Source of the DNA: Hyphomonadaceae bacterium BRH_c29
GTDB lineage: Bacteria; Pseudomonadota; Alphaproteobacteria; Caulobacterales; Hyphomonadaceae
Reading direction: 5' to 3'
Assembly (NCBI GenBank): GCA_000961695.1
Contig: LADW01000041.1
Coordinates: 1-64,000 of the forward strand
DNA: 64,000 nucleotides
A model generated the notes under the pieces. It was not told where the DNA came from. It did not search any database and was given only the letters and a program-made list of their open reading frames with translations. Below, one piece after another: positions 7,812 to 15,729 of this stretch. The translations under genes and the position numbers were made by a program. How positions within the stretch are numbered: the stretch's first letter is position 1; every line of letters starts with the position of its first letter.

Positions 7812-8750
7812 ATGAAACTTCTCGCTTGCAACGCAAACCGCCCGCTCGCTGAAGCCATTGCCGACTATCTCGACATGCGACTGACCCGATCAGAGGTCAA
7901 ATCCTTCGCGGACCAGGAAATCTTCGTCCGCATCGATGAGAACGTCCGCGGCGAGGATGTCTTCGTTATCCAGTCGACCTCCTTCCCGGCCAACGACAAT
8001 CTGATGCAGCTGCTGATCATGATGGACGCGCTGCGCCGCGCCTCGGCCCGCCGCATCACCGCCGTGATCCCCTATTTCGGTTATGCCCGCCAGGACCGCA
8101 AAACCGACGGCCGCACGCCGATCTCGGCCAAGCTCGTCGCCAACCTCATCTCCACCGCGGGCGCCGACCGCGTGCTGACCGTGGACCTGCACGCCGGCCA
8201 GATTCAGGGCTTCTTCGACATCCCGACCGACAATCTCTTCGGCAGCCCGGTCATGGTGGACGACATCAAGGAACGCTTCGGCAAGGACAAGATCGTGGTC
8301 GTCTCGCCAGATGTCGGCGGTGTGGTGCGCGCCCGTTCGCTCGCCAAGCGGCTCGACGATGCAGATCTCGCCATCGTCGACAAGCGCCGTCCGGAAGCCG
8401 GCAAGTCGGAAGTGATGAACATTATCGGCGATGTCTCCGGCAAGCGCTGCATCATGCTGGACGACATGTGCGATTCCGGTGGCACGCTGGCGAACGCCGC
8501 TGCGGCGCTGAAAGAAGCCGGCGCCAAGTCCGTCTCCGCCTATGTCAGCCACGGCGTTCTGTCGGGCAAAGCCGTTGAGCGGATCGAGAAATCGGTTCTG
8601 GACGAACTGGTCATGACCGACACGATTGCCCCGTCCGAGGCCGCGAAGAAGTCCAAATCCATCCGCATCCTGCCGATCGCCCCTCTCCTCGGCGAAGCCA
8701 TCCGCCGCATCGCCAACGAGGAAAGCGTCTCGAAACTCTTCGACCGCTAG
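7812..8750 (+). CDS. prs: Ribose-phosphate pyrophosphokinase
   Basis: PRPP synthetase transfers pyrophosphate from ATP to ribose 5-phosphate, feeding purine, pyrimidine, histidine and NAD synthesis. The start [15 protein letters not shown] gives 312 residues, the standard class I length. Motifs: [11 protein letters not shown] (ATP site), [15 protein letters not shown] (divalent-metal and PRPP signature) and the PRPP-binding loop [12 protein letters not shown]. The frame stays open upstream to 7731, but that extension has no family similarity. It lies downstream of pgeF and convergent with the gene at 8759, eight bases away. Confidence 0.95.
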   Translation: MKLLACNANRPLAEAIADYLDMRLTRSEVKSFADQEIFVRIDENVRGEDVFVIQSTSFPANDNLMQLLIMMDALRRASARRITAVIPYFGYARQDRKTDGRTPISAKLVANLISTAGADRVLTVDLHAGQIQGFFDIPTDNLFGSPVMVDDIKERFGKDKIVVVSPDVGGVVRARSLAKRLDDADLAIVDKRRPEAGKSEVMNIIGDVSGKRCIMLDDMCDSGGTLANAAAALKEAGAKSVSAYVSHGVLSGKAVERIEKSVLDELVMTDTIAPSEAAKKSKSIRILPIAPLLGEAIRRIANEESVSKLFDR

Positions 8751-8758
8751 GGCTGGAC

Positions 8759-9658
8759 CTAATTCCCCATTGACGGGGTAACCTTCCCGACACTGAGCGC
8801 ATGACTGAACATCGGGTCACCCCCGGTGCAATAATAGACCTCATCTTCCGCCACGAATTCCGGCGCGCTCGGCGTCAATTTGCGCATGCCATACATGCCC
8901 TCAGTTGACTGACTCATGCCGTAGCCACCCCTGTGAAACAGGTAGACCGACGCAGCCGGCATGAATTGCGCCAGCACATAGCCGGCAGGGGCCGTCCAGA
9001 AAGGCGTCTTGTTTCCGGCTTCGTCGAACCAGCCGCTTTCCGTGATCGACAGACGCGTGTGCATGTTGCCAGCATAGAGCAAGATCAGGTCACAACCGAT
9101 TGCTTCGCACGCCGCTTTGGAGTGCAGGGCCAGGTCAATATCCCGCTGCCCCAACGTCCGGTCGACCATGTCTGGCAAGTCGAGTGCAGCGGCCTGCTCT
9201 GCCTCCTCAACCGTCCGTTCACGCCGCTTATCTGCCGCGATGACGTGAATATCTGCCCCCGCCAGTTTCAGCGCCCTCAGCTGCAACAGCATGTTCCGCA
9301 TGGCATCTGACGTTCGTCCGTCGCCCGTATGGTGCATGGCGAACGCATCCATGGCCGCGACTTCATCCGGCGCAGCCATGACGGAATCGAGATCGTCCTG
9401 CCAGTCCGGCGGATATTCCAGTGCCACGACAATACGACGCCCGTTGCCGGCAGCCTGCGCCACTGCATTGCCGAACGCTTCGGGCATTTCTGTCGTACCG
9501 TGATATTCCCCGAACAAGATAGCTGAGTAAGCGGCAGCAAGGTCTTCGAAGGCGACGGCCTGCCCTTCCTCGCAAGCGGCAGGCTTGAACGTTGCCTCCT
9601 CCGCCTGCGCACCTGCCGCCAAAAAGGCCGCGACTGTAATTGCCTGAAATACCCTCAC
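8759..9658 (-). CDS. Exported protein, probable ChaN/Tiki-like (haem-binding uptake or EreA-like) fold
   Basis: A 299-residue protein with a clear Sec signal peptide (MRVFQAITVAAFLAAGAQA). The motif ILFGEYHGTTEMPEAF near residues 48-63 (GE-x-H followed by a helix) and a later LLYAGNMHTRL segment resemble the paired GE-x-H and G-x-x-H motifs of the ChaN/Tiki/TraB/erythromycin-esterase superfamily, which bind metal or haem. Four cysteines are present, some likely in disulfides. I cannot tell whether it is an enzyme or a haem binder. It appears to be transcribed alone. Confidence 0.5.
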   Translation of the reverse strand: MRVFQAITVAAFLAAGAQAEEATFKPAACEEGQAVAFEDLAAAYSAILFGEYHGTTEMPEAFGNAVAQAAGNGRRIVVALEYPPDWQDDLDSVMAAPDEVAAMDAFAMHHTGDGRTSDAMRNMLLQLRALKLAGADIHVIAADKRRERTVEEAEQAAALDLPDMVDRTLGQRDIDLALHSKAACEAIGCDLILLYAGNMHTRLSITESGWFDEAGNKTPFWTAPAGYVLAQFMPAASVYLFHRGGYGMSQSTEGMYGMRKLTPSAPEFVAEDEVYYCTGGDPMFSHALSVGKVTPSMGN

Positions 9659-9738
9659 GCCCCGATTGCCTCCGCCTTCTATTTATAAGGGTATGTTACT
9701 GTATAACCACGCCTGCGTCCAGCTTTTATTCTACGCCA

Positions 9739-10038
9739 TCACCGGCAGGTCAGACGGATCGACACATCTTCCTTATACGGTGTATCCAGAGGGTTGACGA
9801 AGGTGACCCACCAGACGCCGGGCTCGGCCGCGCGGCTTTCGGTGACGGTGAACGCACCACCGGTTGTCTGACGCGCCGAGACGCCGAGCTGCCCGGGCGG
9901 ACAATCCACCCGCAGCGTCGCCTCCCCGCCCGCCTGAAGCCGCAAGCTCTGCTCGCGTACGACAGTGTGCCTGGTGCCAGAAGGAATGGCGGCGCAGCCG
10001 GTCAGCAGCGCCGCCAGAAACAGGGCTGATACCCTCAT
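9739..10038 (-). CDS. Small hypothetical lipoprotein
   Basis: A 99-residue protein starting MRVSALFLAALLTGCAA, a signal peptide with a textbook lipobox (LTGC). The mature part of about 84 residues is probably beta-rich (SLRLQAGGEATLRVDCPP), with two further cysteines that may pair. No family is recognised. Its first four bases overlap the end of the BlaR1-M23 gene (10035-10038), so it is the last gene of the blaI-blaR1 operon and may work with that sensor at the envelope. Confidence 0.6.
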   Translation of the reverse strand: MRVSALFLAALLTGCAAIPSGTRHTVVREQSLRLQAGGEATLRVDCPPGQLGVSARQTTGGAFTVTESRAAEPGVWWVTFVNPLDTPYKEDVSIRLTCR

Positions 10039-11882
10039 CCTTCGATGCAGTATTCGAGAGGATAGGTCAGCCCCTTCACTTCGGCGGGCTTGCCGTCCGG
10101 ACCATTGATGGGTGCAAATCTTGCGTCTTTCAGTTCAGCCGCAGAATCCGCAAAAACCGGATTAGAACAGGCCGCAACCATGTTCCTTGGTTTTCCGTCT
10201 GTCCCGAGATCGAACAGAACATCGCAAGCTCCACTCAACATCTTTTCGACGGCCTCCGCCGGATAATAAGGCGTAGGTGGAGACACAGCAAAGGGCATGG
10301 AACCCGTATCGATAACCACTCCGGCCTGACGGTTCACCTCACGCGCCGTTTCCCGCCGGGCTAACCAATCCTCTGGACGCGTTCCACTTGCGAGCCAGGT
10401 ACCTGCCTTGATGCACGCTTCCGGACCCTCCGGCGGCAGAGGCGCAGCGGGCGCGGCGGGCGGCACCGGGACCTTCGCACCTGATCCCGCGCGAATGAAC
10501 AGGCTGTCGGCCAGGACGAGCCCCTCTTCTGCCTGCGGATCATCCGGCTTTTCACCATGCCAGACTTCGAAGTGGAGGTGCGGGCCAGTTGCCTGACCGG
10601 TTTGCCCGACAAGGCCGACAATGTCTCCGGGGTTCACGACATCCCCTTCCTTGACTTTCAGCTCCTGCAACTGCCCGAAACGGTACTGTCGGTCCCCTGC
10701 CCCTCTCAGGACAACGAGGTTGCCGTAGCCTTCTGTCATTCCGGATTTTGTCACAATACCGCCGGTCGGCGCATAGACAGGCGAGCCCTCCTGCGCCGCA
10801 AGATCGGTCCCGTTATGCCAACCAGGCTTACCCGTGATCCGTTGCGCCCGAATCCCAAATGCGCTGGTCAGCGTGGCTTCGTCCAGCACGGCGTGGCTAT
10901 AGACCAGCTCCGCGCCCGGCGCGGCGGCGGCGCCTTTGATCAGCATGCCCTGCGCGAGGGCGAGCGGTGCGGCGCAGGCGAGCGCGGCGGCCATGACGAG
11001 GCCGAGGCGGCGGGGCCGGGTTTTCTCGGTGAGCAATTGGTTGAGTCGCATTTTCAGATTCCCTTTCTTCCGGAGGATGAATGCCGCCACAGGCAGCACC
11101 GCCTCATCGCGCGAGATGCGCGCAGCCGTCGTCAGGGTTCGGGCATAGGCGATCCGGTCGCCTGTCAGTTCAACGGTTTCATCATCCACCACGGCCTCTC
11201 GCCAGAAGTCGAGCTGGTCTCGAATGCCCCAGGCAAAGGGAGAGAACCAGAACAGGTCCGCCACGATCCGTTCCAATGGCCGCGTGATGAGATCGCCGCG
11301 TTTCAGGTGAACCAGCTCGTGCACGATGACCTGCTGCGCGCCCTCCCCTCGCATCAACGAAGATGGAACGTAGACGGAGCGCTTGAACACGCCCGCCAGA
11401 AAGGGTGAGCCACGCGGAATGACCCGCACTTCCGGCACACGGGTGAGGCCCAGAGCCTCTGCCCAATGCCCCACGGGGCGGTTCGTTCTCAGCGCGCGCA
11501 CCTTGATGCGCTGCAGCCGCACCTGGCTGACCAGCCAGAGGGCGAAGCGCATCAGCCAGCCAGCAGCCAGCACGCCGAGCACCAGCGTGCCAATCTCCGG
11601 CAGGCGGAAAGCCGGCGCCGGGGCAGCAACAGCCACGCCGTCCTGCGGCACAATCATCAGGGGCTCCAGCATCGGAACGTCGGGCAGCGGGGCAAATTCC
11701 ATTGCCGGCAGGCCGGGCACGAAGAGAGAGGCGACGAACGGCGCGGCCAGCATCAGCGCGGCGCCGCGCCAGATCGCCTGCGCCAATTTCGGTGCGGGCT
11801 TCATCCGGCAGATCAGGCTGGCACCGGCCCAGACAAGGGCGCTCCAGCCAAGGGCAAGCAGGACCAGACCGGCGGGGCTCAT
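10035..11882 (-). CDS. blaR1: BlaR1-type M56 membrane metallopeptidase fused to M23 endopeptidase and TonB-like domain
   Basis: A 615-residue three-part protein. Residues 1-310 form a BlaR1/MecR1-type M56 module: four or so membrane segments with the zinc motif HELVH (188-192) and REAVVDDE after it. In this family it cleaves the partner repressor after a signal. About 325-445 is an M23 (LytM-like) peptidoglycan endopeptidase domain with all ligands visible (H356, D360 and HLH at 435-437). About 530-615 resembles a TonB C-terminal domain (PYYPAEAVEK and DVLFDLGTDGKPRN). BlaR1 proper carries a penicillin-binding sensor instead. The ATG at 11882 overlaps the repressor stop by four bases (ATGA). 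The combination suggests sensing of cell-wall material rather than a direct beta-lactam sensor, which is inference. Confidence 0.82.
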   Translation of the reverse strand: MSPAGLVLLALGWSALVWAGASLICRMKPAPKLAQAIWRGAALMLAAPFVASLFVPGLPAMEFAPLPDVPMLEPLMIVPQDGVAVAAPAPAFRLPEIGTLVLGVLAAGWLMRFALWLVSQVRLQRIKVRALRTNRPVGHWAEALGLTRVPEVRVIPRGSPFLAGVFKRSVYVPSSLMRGEGAQQVIVHELVHLKRGDLITRPLERIVADLFWFSPFAWGIRDQLDFWREAVVDDETVELTGDRIAYARTLTTAARISRDEAVLPVAAFILRKKGNLKMRLNQLLTEKTRPRRLGLVMAAALACAAPLALAQGMLIKGAAAAPGAELVYSHAVLDEATLTSAFGIRAQRITGKPGWHNGTDLAAQEGSPVYAPTGGIVTKSGMTEGYGNLVVLRGAGDRQYRFGQLQELKVKEGDVVNPGDIVGLVGQTGQATGPHLHFEVWHGEKPDDPQAEEGLVLADSLFIRAGSGAKVPVPPAAPAAPLPPEGPEACIKAGTWLASGTRPEDWLARRETAREVNRQAGVVIDTGSMPFAVSPPTPYYPAEAVEKMLSGACDVLFDLGTDGKPRNMVAACSNPVFADSAAELKDARFAPINGPDGKPAEVKGLTYPLEYCIEG

Positions 11883-12274
11883 GCCTTGTCGCCTTTCTTG
11901 TCCTCGGTCTGGTCGGCGGCGGCGTTGATGATGGCGTCCAGCTCGTCCAGCTCGGCGTCGGAGAGGTGCGGGCTTTCGGCAAAGAAGGCGGCCGGGATCG
12001 GCCCGTCCATGTCGAGCACCTGCCGGGCGAAATGGCGGACCAGCCCGCCCAGCGTCGCGGTCCGGTCGAGCGCGGCTGTGTAGACCGCCATGCCGTGCAC
12101 GTCGGCGCGGACCACCCAGCCCTTCTCTTCCATCCGCGCAATCACGGTGCGCGTGGTGGAGGGCTTCCACCCCTGCCCCGGCCCGACCGTGTCGTGCACT
12201 TCGCGGGCACTTTGCGGCCCGGCGGTCCAGAGGTGCTTCAGCACCGCAAGTTCGGAGGAATTGGGTTGGGACAT
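11879..12274 (-). CDS. blaI: BlaI/MecI/CopY family transcriptional repressor
   Basis: A 131-residue winged-helix repressor (133 if translation starts two codons earlier at 12280). The N-terminus SSELAVLKHLWTAGPQSAREVHD followed by TTRTVIARMEEKGWV is the typical BlaI DNA-binding domain; a C-terminal helical dimer domain follows. Partner BlaR1-type proteases cleave such repressors. The stop overlaps the start of the blaR1-like gene by four bases, so the two are translationally coupled. A perfect palindrome with the TACA/TGTA core of BlaI/MecI operators lies about 30 bases upstream, so self-repression is likely. Confidence 0.9.
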   Translation of the reverse strand: MSQPNSSELAVLKHLWTAGPQSAREVHDTVGPGQGWKPSTTRTVIARMEEKGWVVRADVHGMAVYTAALDRTATLGGLVRHFARQVLDMDGPIPAAFFAESPHLSDAELDELDAIINAAADQTEDKKGDKA

Positions 12275-12302
12275 GACCATCTCGCTATATTGATGATCAC
12301 TA

Positions 12303-12318
12303 CGCTACATTTGTAGCG
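12303..12318. promoter_or_regulatory. BlaI/MecI-type operator
   Basis: CGCTACATTTGTAGCG is a perfect 16-bp inverted repeat with the TACA-n2-TGTA core known for BlaI/MecI operators. It lies about 29 bases upstream of the divergence-free blaI start on the minus strand, where it would overlap the promoter. No second copy was seen near another gene in the window. Confidence 0.72.
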
Positions 12319-12363
12319 CATATTTGTCAAATGACGCGGAGCATTTTTGCGCCCGAAACGCAA

Positions 12364-12387
12364 ACGGCACCGGAAAGCCGGTGCCGT
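12364..12387 (-). terminator. Strong hairpin, probable terminator of the 12464 gene
   Basis: A ten-base stem (ACGGCACCGG with CCGGTGCCGT) closes a four-base loop. On the minus strand it is followed by TTTGCGTTT, so it fits a terminator for the small membrane-protein gene that ends at 12464. It also insulates that gene from the blaI promoter. Confidence 0.6.
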
Positions 12388-12420
12388 CTGATACATTTCA
12401 GGCCGCTTTATATTGCCCTT

Positions 12421-12453
12421 ACACGGTCTTTATACGGTGTTTTATACGGTCTT
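12421..12453. repeat. Three short tandem copies of an ACGGTnTTT motif
   Basis: The sequence reads ACACGGTCTT, TATACGGTGT, TTTATACGGTCTT in succession: three copies of a TATACGGT-like 8-mer at about 11-13 base spacing. This is close to one helical turn, so the copies could be phased protein sites. They lie directly after the stop of the 12464 gene. No function is evident. Confidence 0.35.
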
Positions 12454-12463
12454 GAGGCGGGAC

Positions 12464-12742
12464 TTATTCAACCGTCCAGCCACGCGGGGTGCGGCGGGCT
12501 TCCAGCGTGATCGTGTCCTTGCCAGCCGCCTCAGCCGTGCGGCGCGACCGGCGTCCACCGGCAAAGCGCATCACCAGCGCAGCGACGCCCAGAAGCACCC
12601 CTGCCATCGCGGTCATCACAGCCACGATCCCGGCGGTCAGAACCAGCATCATCCCGATCACCACCTGCACAAGCAGCGCAAGGCTGCCGCGAAGGGCGCT
12701 GGCGAAATCGAAACCGCTGGGATGGGGCGCTGTGCGTGTCAT
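12464..12742 (-). CDS. Hypothetical small inner-membrane protein
   Basis: A 92-residue protein starting MTRTAPHPSG with AAAGGAA seven bases upstream. Two adjacent hydrophobic segments (about residues 20-42 and 44-62) predict a helical hairpin in the membrane, followed by a basic patch (GGRRSRRTAEA) and a short polar tail. No family is recognised. It stands alone, between the blaI operator region and the TerB/DnaJ gene, with a strong hairpin terminator after it. Confidence 0.6.
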   Translation of the reverse strand: MTRTAPHPSGFDFASALRGSLALLVQVVIGMMLVLTAGIVAVMTAMAGVLLGVAALVMRFAGGRRSRRTAEAAGKDTITLEARRTPRGWTVE

Positions 12743-12832
12743 GGCAAATTCCTTTTGCCAGACCAACATGGCGGCAACATGGCCCCTCGTCAACGAAAGC
12801 GGGGCTGTCCCTCACACTTTCGTGTTGGCTGC

Positions 12833-13549
12833 CTAGTTTTCCTGCCGGATCAGCAGGCCGCGCTCGTTGCGGATCTGCGCATAGGCGGCTGTGATCGCAG
12901 CGGCCTTGGCGTGCGCGGCGTCCTCGAATTCACGCGGCGCGCCCATGTGAATTACACGGTCAGGGTGGTGATCCGCCATCAGCCGGCGATAGGCCGCGCG
13001 GATGATGTCGAAGTCCGCGTCATGCGCGACGCCGAGGACATGGTACGGGTCATTTCGATCCGGTCCCATATGGGCCGCCTTGATCCGGCGGAACGTGGCC
13101 TCATTGAAGCCGAAAGCCTGGGACACATTGCTCAGATAGGTCAGCTCGTCCTGTGTCACGACGCCGTCGGCGCCGGCGATCTGGAACAGACCGTCCATCA
13201 CGCCCTCCAGCAGGCAGGGCCGGTCATGGTAGCGCTTGCCGATCCGGCGGGCGTAGCCCTCATAGCCCCGCACCGTCTGGCGGGCGAGGTTGAACACGCG
13301 GCGGACATTGTCAGACTCTTCCGGCGGGGCGCGGAAGACGCGGGAGAAGACCATGATTTCCTTGTCGGAAACGGTGCCGTCCGCCTTGGCGAGCTTGGCG
13401 CCGAGGCCAACGACGGCGGCTGTAAAGCCCACGTCGTTCGGGTCCGGCGCACACGTGAAGTCTCCCGGTTCGCCGGAATCCTCGTCGTGTGTCATGTCGG
13501 GGTCGAAAAGGCGTTTGCCGCCTTCAAGTATTCGGATCCACAGGCTCAT
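12833..13549 (-). CDS. TerB-like / J-domain protein (DjlA-like co-chaperone)
   Basis: A 238-residue protein with two modules. Residues about 40-160 form a TerB-like helical domain (ADGTVSDKEI and ADGVVTQDEL repeats carrying acidic metal-binding residues). Residues about 168-238 form a C-terminal J-domain with the HPD tripeptide at 195-197 that stimulates DnaK ATPase. The order resembles DjlA but without the N-terminal membrane helix, so it should be cytoplasmic. The start MSLWIRILEGGKR at 13549 is chosen; the open frame continues to 13603 without a ribosome site. Confidence 0.82.
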   Translation of the reverse strand: MSLWIRILEGGKRLFDPDMTHDEDSGEPGDFTCAPDPNDVGFTAAVVGLGAKLAKADGTVSDKEIMVFSRVFRAPPEESDNVRRVFNLARQTVRGYEGYARRIGKRYHDRPCLLEGVMDGLFQIAGADGVVTQDELTYLSNVSQAFGFNEATFRRIKAAHMGPDRNDPYHVLGVAHDADFDIIRAAYRRLMADHHPDRVIHMGAPREFEDAAHAKAAAITAAYAQIRNERGLLIRQEN

Positions 13550-13629
13550 CTTCGCGATGTTATAGCAGGATTTTCCAGCCTTGGGAGGGCGCGATGCTGA
13601 CACTTCTGTGAAGCATACTTAATGAGTCC

Positions 13630-14520
13630 TCACTCGCGCGGCGGGGACCCCGCGCTGACAGCCGCCTTCAACTCTGCTACTTCCTGTTGCAGTTGCTTCA
13701 GAAGAGACACGATTTCGGTGCGCGCGTCGTCGGCTTCTTCACGCTCCTCCACAAACTCCTCCTCCAGCTCCTCAAGGCCTTCTTCCAAAACGGCTTTCTG
13801 CTCTGCAGCGAGGGAATCGACGACCAGGGCAATGAACAGGTTGAGAATGGCAAAACTCGCCACGAAGATGAAAATCATGAAGAACAGCCACGCCATCGGG
13901 TGGCCGTCATCGATCACTTTCTGCAACACCTCAAAGCGCCAGCCGTCCATGGTCATCACCTGGAACAGCGACAGGGCCGAGCTTGGCAGGTCACCAAACA
14001 GCTGTTTCACTTCCTCGGTTTCGGTGTCGCCATACATGTTGGTCGCCATCACGGCGGCCACGTACGTCACCAGCGCCAGCACAGCGACAATCGCGCCCAT
14101 GCCCGGCAGGGCCTTCAGCAGCGCTTCGGTGATCCGGCGCATAACCGGCACGATGTGCAGGAGGCGCAGCACCCTCAAGACGCGCATGGCCCGCAGCACG
14201 CTGAACGCCCCTGCCCCTGGAACCAGCGAAATGCCGACCACGATGAAGTCGAACCAGTTCCAGCCGAGCTTGAAGAATTGCAGCCGGTAGACCACCAGCT
14301 TCAGGAAGATTTCCATCGCGAAGATGTAGGTGACGGTGTGGTCAAACACCTCCATCGCGGTCACCAGATTCACGGGCAACGTCTCGCGATAGGTGAGCAC
14401 GCCCAGCACGATGGCATTGAGGATGATCAGGCCGGTGATGAACGTCCGGAACCATGGCCGCTCGATCGTGCGTTCCAGGGCGAAATTCGCCGTGCTCTGA
14501 TCCAGCGTCGCGCGCTTCAT
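13630..14520 (-). CDS. Bacterial voltage-gated cation channel (NaChBac/BacNav type)
   Basis: A 296-residue six-helix channel subunit. The voltage sensor S4 has four arginines at three-residue spacing (R110, R113, R116, R119). The pore loop reads LFQVMTMDGWRFEV, with filter residues T190-M191-D192-G193-W194. S6 follows (WLFFMIFIFVASFAILNLFIALVV), then a long acidic coiled coil (about 240-290) typical of BacNav tetramerisation tails. Known sodium-selective members carry T-L-E-S-W; here Glu is Asp and Ser is Gly, which resembles calcium-channel filters. The gene is monocistronic. Ion selectivity is inferred only. Confidence 0.88.
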   Translation of the reverse strand: MKRATLDQSTANFALERTIERPWFRTFITGLIILNAIVLGVLTYRETLPVNLVTAMEVFDHTVTYIFAMEIFLKLVVYRLQFFKLGWNWFDFIVVGISLVPGAGAFSVLRAMRVLRVLRLLHIVPVMRRITEALLKALPGMGAIVAVLALVTYVAAVMATNMYGDTETEEVKQLFGDLPSSALSLFQVMTMDGWRFEVLQKVIDDGHPMAWLFFMIFIFVASFAILNLFIALVVDSLAAEQKAVLEEGLEELEEEFVEEREEADDARTEIVSLLKQLQQEVAELKAAVSAGSPPRE

Positions 14521-14629
14521 GTCTGTCCCCTGATAGCGCCGCTGTGCGGGCGTCCTGTCAGTCTTCTGCCGCGAATTACCGGACCTGCCAAGCGCAGGCC
14601 CAAGGTGATTTCATGGCAGGCGCGCGGCG

Positions 14630-15103
14630 CTAATCCGCAGACGTGGTCGTGTCGGAGATGATCTTCCACGCGCCGTCGATCTTGCGCATCACCAGCGTGT
14701 AGAGACCCGACGGCGTGCCTTCGCGCCCTTCCAGCTTCCAGCGGCCATGGGCAATGGCGGCATCCGGGGCGAGCATGACGATCTCATATTCGTCGGTGAT
14801 CAGCGTGCCCATCGTCTCCGGCTCGCCATAGGTCGCGTGATAGCGCGCATTGGTCTGGTCCCAGCCGCGCGTGACATTGCCGCCGGAGGCAAAGCGCAGG
14901 TCCGGAGACTTCCAGTAGCCTTGCATGAAGGCGTCTATGTCGCCCCGGTTCCAGGCCGCATCCTGTTCTTCCAGCAGCGCCGTGATGGCGGCCACGTCAG
15001 ACACGCTCTGCGATGTGCCGGCGGCAATCGGCGCGCCGGTCTGGGTGGTGCAGCCAGCCAGTGGCAGCAGGGCGAGGGCGGCAGCGGCGAAAAGCGGTTT
15101 CAT
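14630..15103 (-). CDS. Lipoprotein with SnoaL/DUF4440 (NTF2-like) domain
   Basis: A 157-residue protein. MKPLFAAAALALLPLAGC is a lipoprotein signal with lipobox LAGC. The mature part has the NTF2-like pattern of DUF4440 proteins: a helix with LLEEQDAAWNRGDIDAFMQGYW, then beta strands (DLRFASGG, YEIVMLAPDAAIAHGRWKL, LYTLVMRKIDGAWKIISDTTT). Such domains bind small molecules or serve as enzymes; the role here is unknown. A basic, unrelated frame continues upstream to 15700 but has no similarity and overlaps the HdeD-like gene. Confidence 0.75.
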   Translation of the reverse strand: MKPLFAAAALALLPLAGCTTQTGAPIAAGTSQSVSDVAAITALLEEQDAAWNRGDIDAFMQGYWKSPDLRFASGGNVTRGWDQTNARYHATYGEPETMGTLITDEYEIVMLAPDAAIAHGRWKLEGREGTPSGLYTLVMRKIDGAWKIISDTTTSAD

Positions 15104-15198
15104 CACGGGGGCATGCTCCGGCAGGTAACTGATCCGATAGAGCCTAGTGCGCACCGAAGCGGGGGACCAGCCCCCTCTTCTGCCCTGATGGACGTGTC

Positions 15199-15729
15199 TT
15201 AAAGGTTGCGCAGCATCAGCCCGGCTGCGACCAGCCACAACCCGTTGGACATCAGGTCGATGCCCAGAAGAAGGCCCAGCAGGGTCGCTGCCGCTTCCGG
15301 CAGGTTCATCAGCACGAACACGGCCAGCAGGATCGAGATCACCCCGCCGACCACCAGCCAGAGCCAGGGCCGGAACGGGCGCAGATTGATCCCCGCCACG
15401 CAAAGCACGACGCCTTCGATCAGGAACAGGAAAGCCAGGATCAGCGTCAGCGAGACCAGCCCGCCGAGAACATTGGTCGCCAGCATCACACCCAGAAGGA
15501 TCTGCAACACACCCATGCCAAGGTCGAACCAGGACAGGCCGAACGGCGTGCGCAGCGTGAACGCGACCTGCATCACGCCCAGGAAAATGAACAGGAAGGC
15601 CACGATCTGCAGCACGACGACTGACGCGGCATAAGGGTTCACCAGCGCGAAGAAGCCGCCCAGAAGCGACAGGACTCCCATCGCCACATAAAGCCACCAA
15701 TGCCCACCAAGACCGCTAGGACGTTCCAT
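15199..15729 (-). CDS. HdeD-like / DUF308 membrane protein
   Basis: A 176-residue integral membrane protein with six predicted helices and repeated LLG/LLGV turns, matching the HdeD/DUF308 family (acid-resistance membrane protein in E. coli, role elsewhere unclear). The start MERPSGLGGHWW has GGAG about ten bases upstream and overlaps the end of ampG by 14 bases (15716-15729), so it is probably translated with ampG. It is the third gene of the hybrid kinase-ampG-HdeD operon. Confidence 0.75.
   Translation of the reverse strand: MERPSGLGGHWWLYVAMGVLSLLGGFFALVNPYAASVVVLQIVAFLFIFLGVMQVAFTLRTPFGLSWFDLGMGVLQILLGVMLATNVLGGLVSLTLILAFLFLIEGVVLCVAGINLRPFRPWLWLVVGGVISILLAVFVLMNLPEAAATLLGLLLGIDLMSNGLWLVAAGLMLRNL

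Noticed and set aside
10035-12170. 711-codon reading of the BlaR1-type gene
   Set aside because: The extra 96 upstream codons are antisense-like Arg/Gly text lying within the blaI frame; the ATG at 11882 overlapping the blaI stop is the better start.
12413-13600. Long plus-strand open frame across two minus-strand genes
   Set aside because: Covers the small membrane-protein gene and the TerB/DnaJ gene antisense; no ribosome site and no recognisable domain.
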